From positions 1 through 14,110 of the forward strand of contig PMBV01000514.1 of assembly GCA_003153055.1 (NCBI GenBank): DNA of 14,110 nucleotides, in the 5' to 3' direction. Positions 13,637 through 14,110 of this stretch are shown here, one piece after another. The notes below the pieces were generated by a model. That model searched no databases and was not told the origin of the DNA. It saw nothing but the letters and a program-made list of their open reading frames with translations. Source of the stretch: Myxococcales bacterium. GTDB taxonomy: Bacteria > Myxococcota > Myxococcia > Myxococcales > Myxococcaceae. The position numbers and the translations under genes were made by a program. The stretch's first letter is position 1; the number at the start of each line of letters is the position of its first letter.

Positions 13637-14110
13637 ATGCTACTCAAGGAACTGCTCAACATTGCCGAGACGGTGGGGACGGTCGTTCTCTACATTCTCA
13701 TCGCGCTCTCGGTGGTCTCCATGGCCATCGCTTTCGAGCGCATCGTCTATTTCGCCCGACGCCGGGTCGACGCGACCGTGCTCGGCCGGGCGCTGGCCGC
13801 CAAGCTGCACGAGAAGGACCTCTCAGGTGCGCGGAGCCTGCTCGAGGGTTCGCGCGCGGTCGAGGCGCAGGTGATGCTCGAGGCGCTGGGCTGGGTCGAC
13901 CGTGGCACCGCCTCCGTGCACGAGGTCATCGAAGCGGCCTTGCGTGAGAAGAAGAAGGAGTATGAGTGGGGCCTTCTGTTCCTCGGCACGCTGGGCAACA
14001 ACGCCCCCTTCGTTGGCTTGTTCGGCACCGTGCTGGGCATCGTCAACTCGTTCCGTGAGCTCTCCAACGCGAGCGGCAACACCGGGCAGATGGGCAACGT
14101 CATGGGCGGC
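13637..14110 (+). CDS. MotA/TolQ/ExbB proton-channel family protein (3' end outside window)
   Basis: The first 158 codons are present and open to the right edge; the full family protein is usually about 200-240 residues. AAGGA lies 6 nt before the ATG. There is a first transmembrane helix at about 14-36 (TVVLYILIALSVVSMAIAFE), a cytoplasmic loop, and a second membrane region from about 112 with the family hallmark LGTLGNNAPFVGLFGTVLGI. These proteins form inner-membrane proton channels with an ExbD/TolR partner and drive TonB, TolA or similar transducers. The gene follows the DUF2135-like lipoprotein by 15 nt, so it is probably in the same operon. An ExbD/TolR gene, and perhaps a TonB-like gene, would be expected just beyond the window. 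Whether it is ExbB- or TolQ-like cannot be decided here. Confidence 0.9.
   Translation, partial: MLLKELLNIAETVGTVVLYILIALSVVSMAIAFERIVYFARRRVDATVLGRALAAKLHEKDLSGARSLLEGSRAVEAQVMLEALGWVDRGTASVHEVIEAALREKKKEYEWGLLFLGTLGNNAPFVGLFGTVLGIVNSFRELSNASGNTGQMGNVMGG

Overview
The window looks like chromosomal DNA of a high-GC Gram-negative bacterium, most probably a myxobacterium (Myxococcota). This is inferred from strong G/C bias at third codon positions, many secreted proteins and lipoproteins with DAG- or Gly-rich linkers and Cys-rich signatures, a ribonuclease D beginning with a DVEAD motif, and an OprP-type porin next to a TolQ/ExbB protein. No rRNA, tRNA, CRISPR array, insertion sequence or integrase is visible.

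Layout. (1) Positions 1-1056, minus strand: a short lipoprotein with an 18-bp tandem repeat, followed by a secreted protein with phage-tail-fibre-like modules that runs off the left edge. (2) About 1057-1971: a gene-poor stretch of 915 bases with small ORFs and possible gene remnants, including a 65-codon basic ORF behind a perfect AGGAGG. (3) 1972-4694, plus strand: two tandem secreted proteins with the same N-terminal domain (QVP..GYQGRLL ... VPYA) but unrelated C-terminal halves; the second carries a LamG-like domain. Each is followed by, or bounded by, a hairpin that could terminate transcription. (4) 4751-7385, minus strand: a tightly packed operon of ttcA (tRNA 2-thiocytidine synthesis), a double-TerB-like protein, a PhnD-type substrate-binding domain without a signal peptide, and perhaps a 56-codon ORF. 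(5) 7473-9424, plus strand, divergent from ttcA: ribonuclease D with two HRDC domains, then a UPF0489/peptide-arginase-like protein. (6) 9620-14110, plus strand: five closely spaced genes encoding a PstS-like binding protein, a Gly-linker lipoprotein, an OprO/P-type porin, a DUF2135-like lipoprotein and the start of a TolQ/ExbB proton-channel protein.

How the genes may work together. Region 6 is the best candidate for an uncharacterised system. It combines an outer-membrane pore, a periplasmic anion-type binding protein, two lipoproteins and a proton-driven energy transducer in one transcription unit, which suggests energised uptake of phosphate or another anion across the outer membrane. The grouping is visible in the sequence; the substrate and the mechanism are inferred. 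Regions 1-3 look like a cluster of modular surface or secreted proteins whose C-terminal parts have been exchanged. Regions 4 and 5 are mainly housekeeping RNA-metabolism genes with less understood partners.
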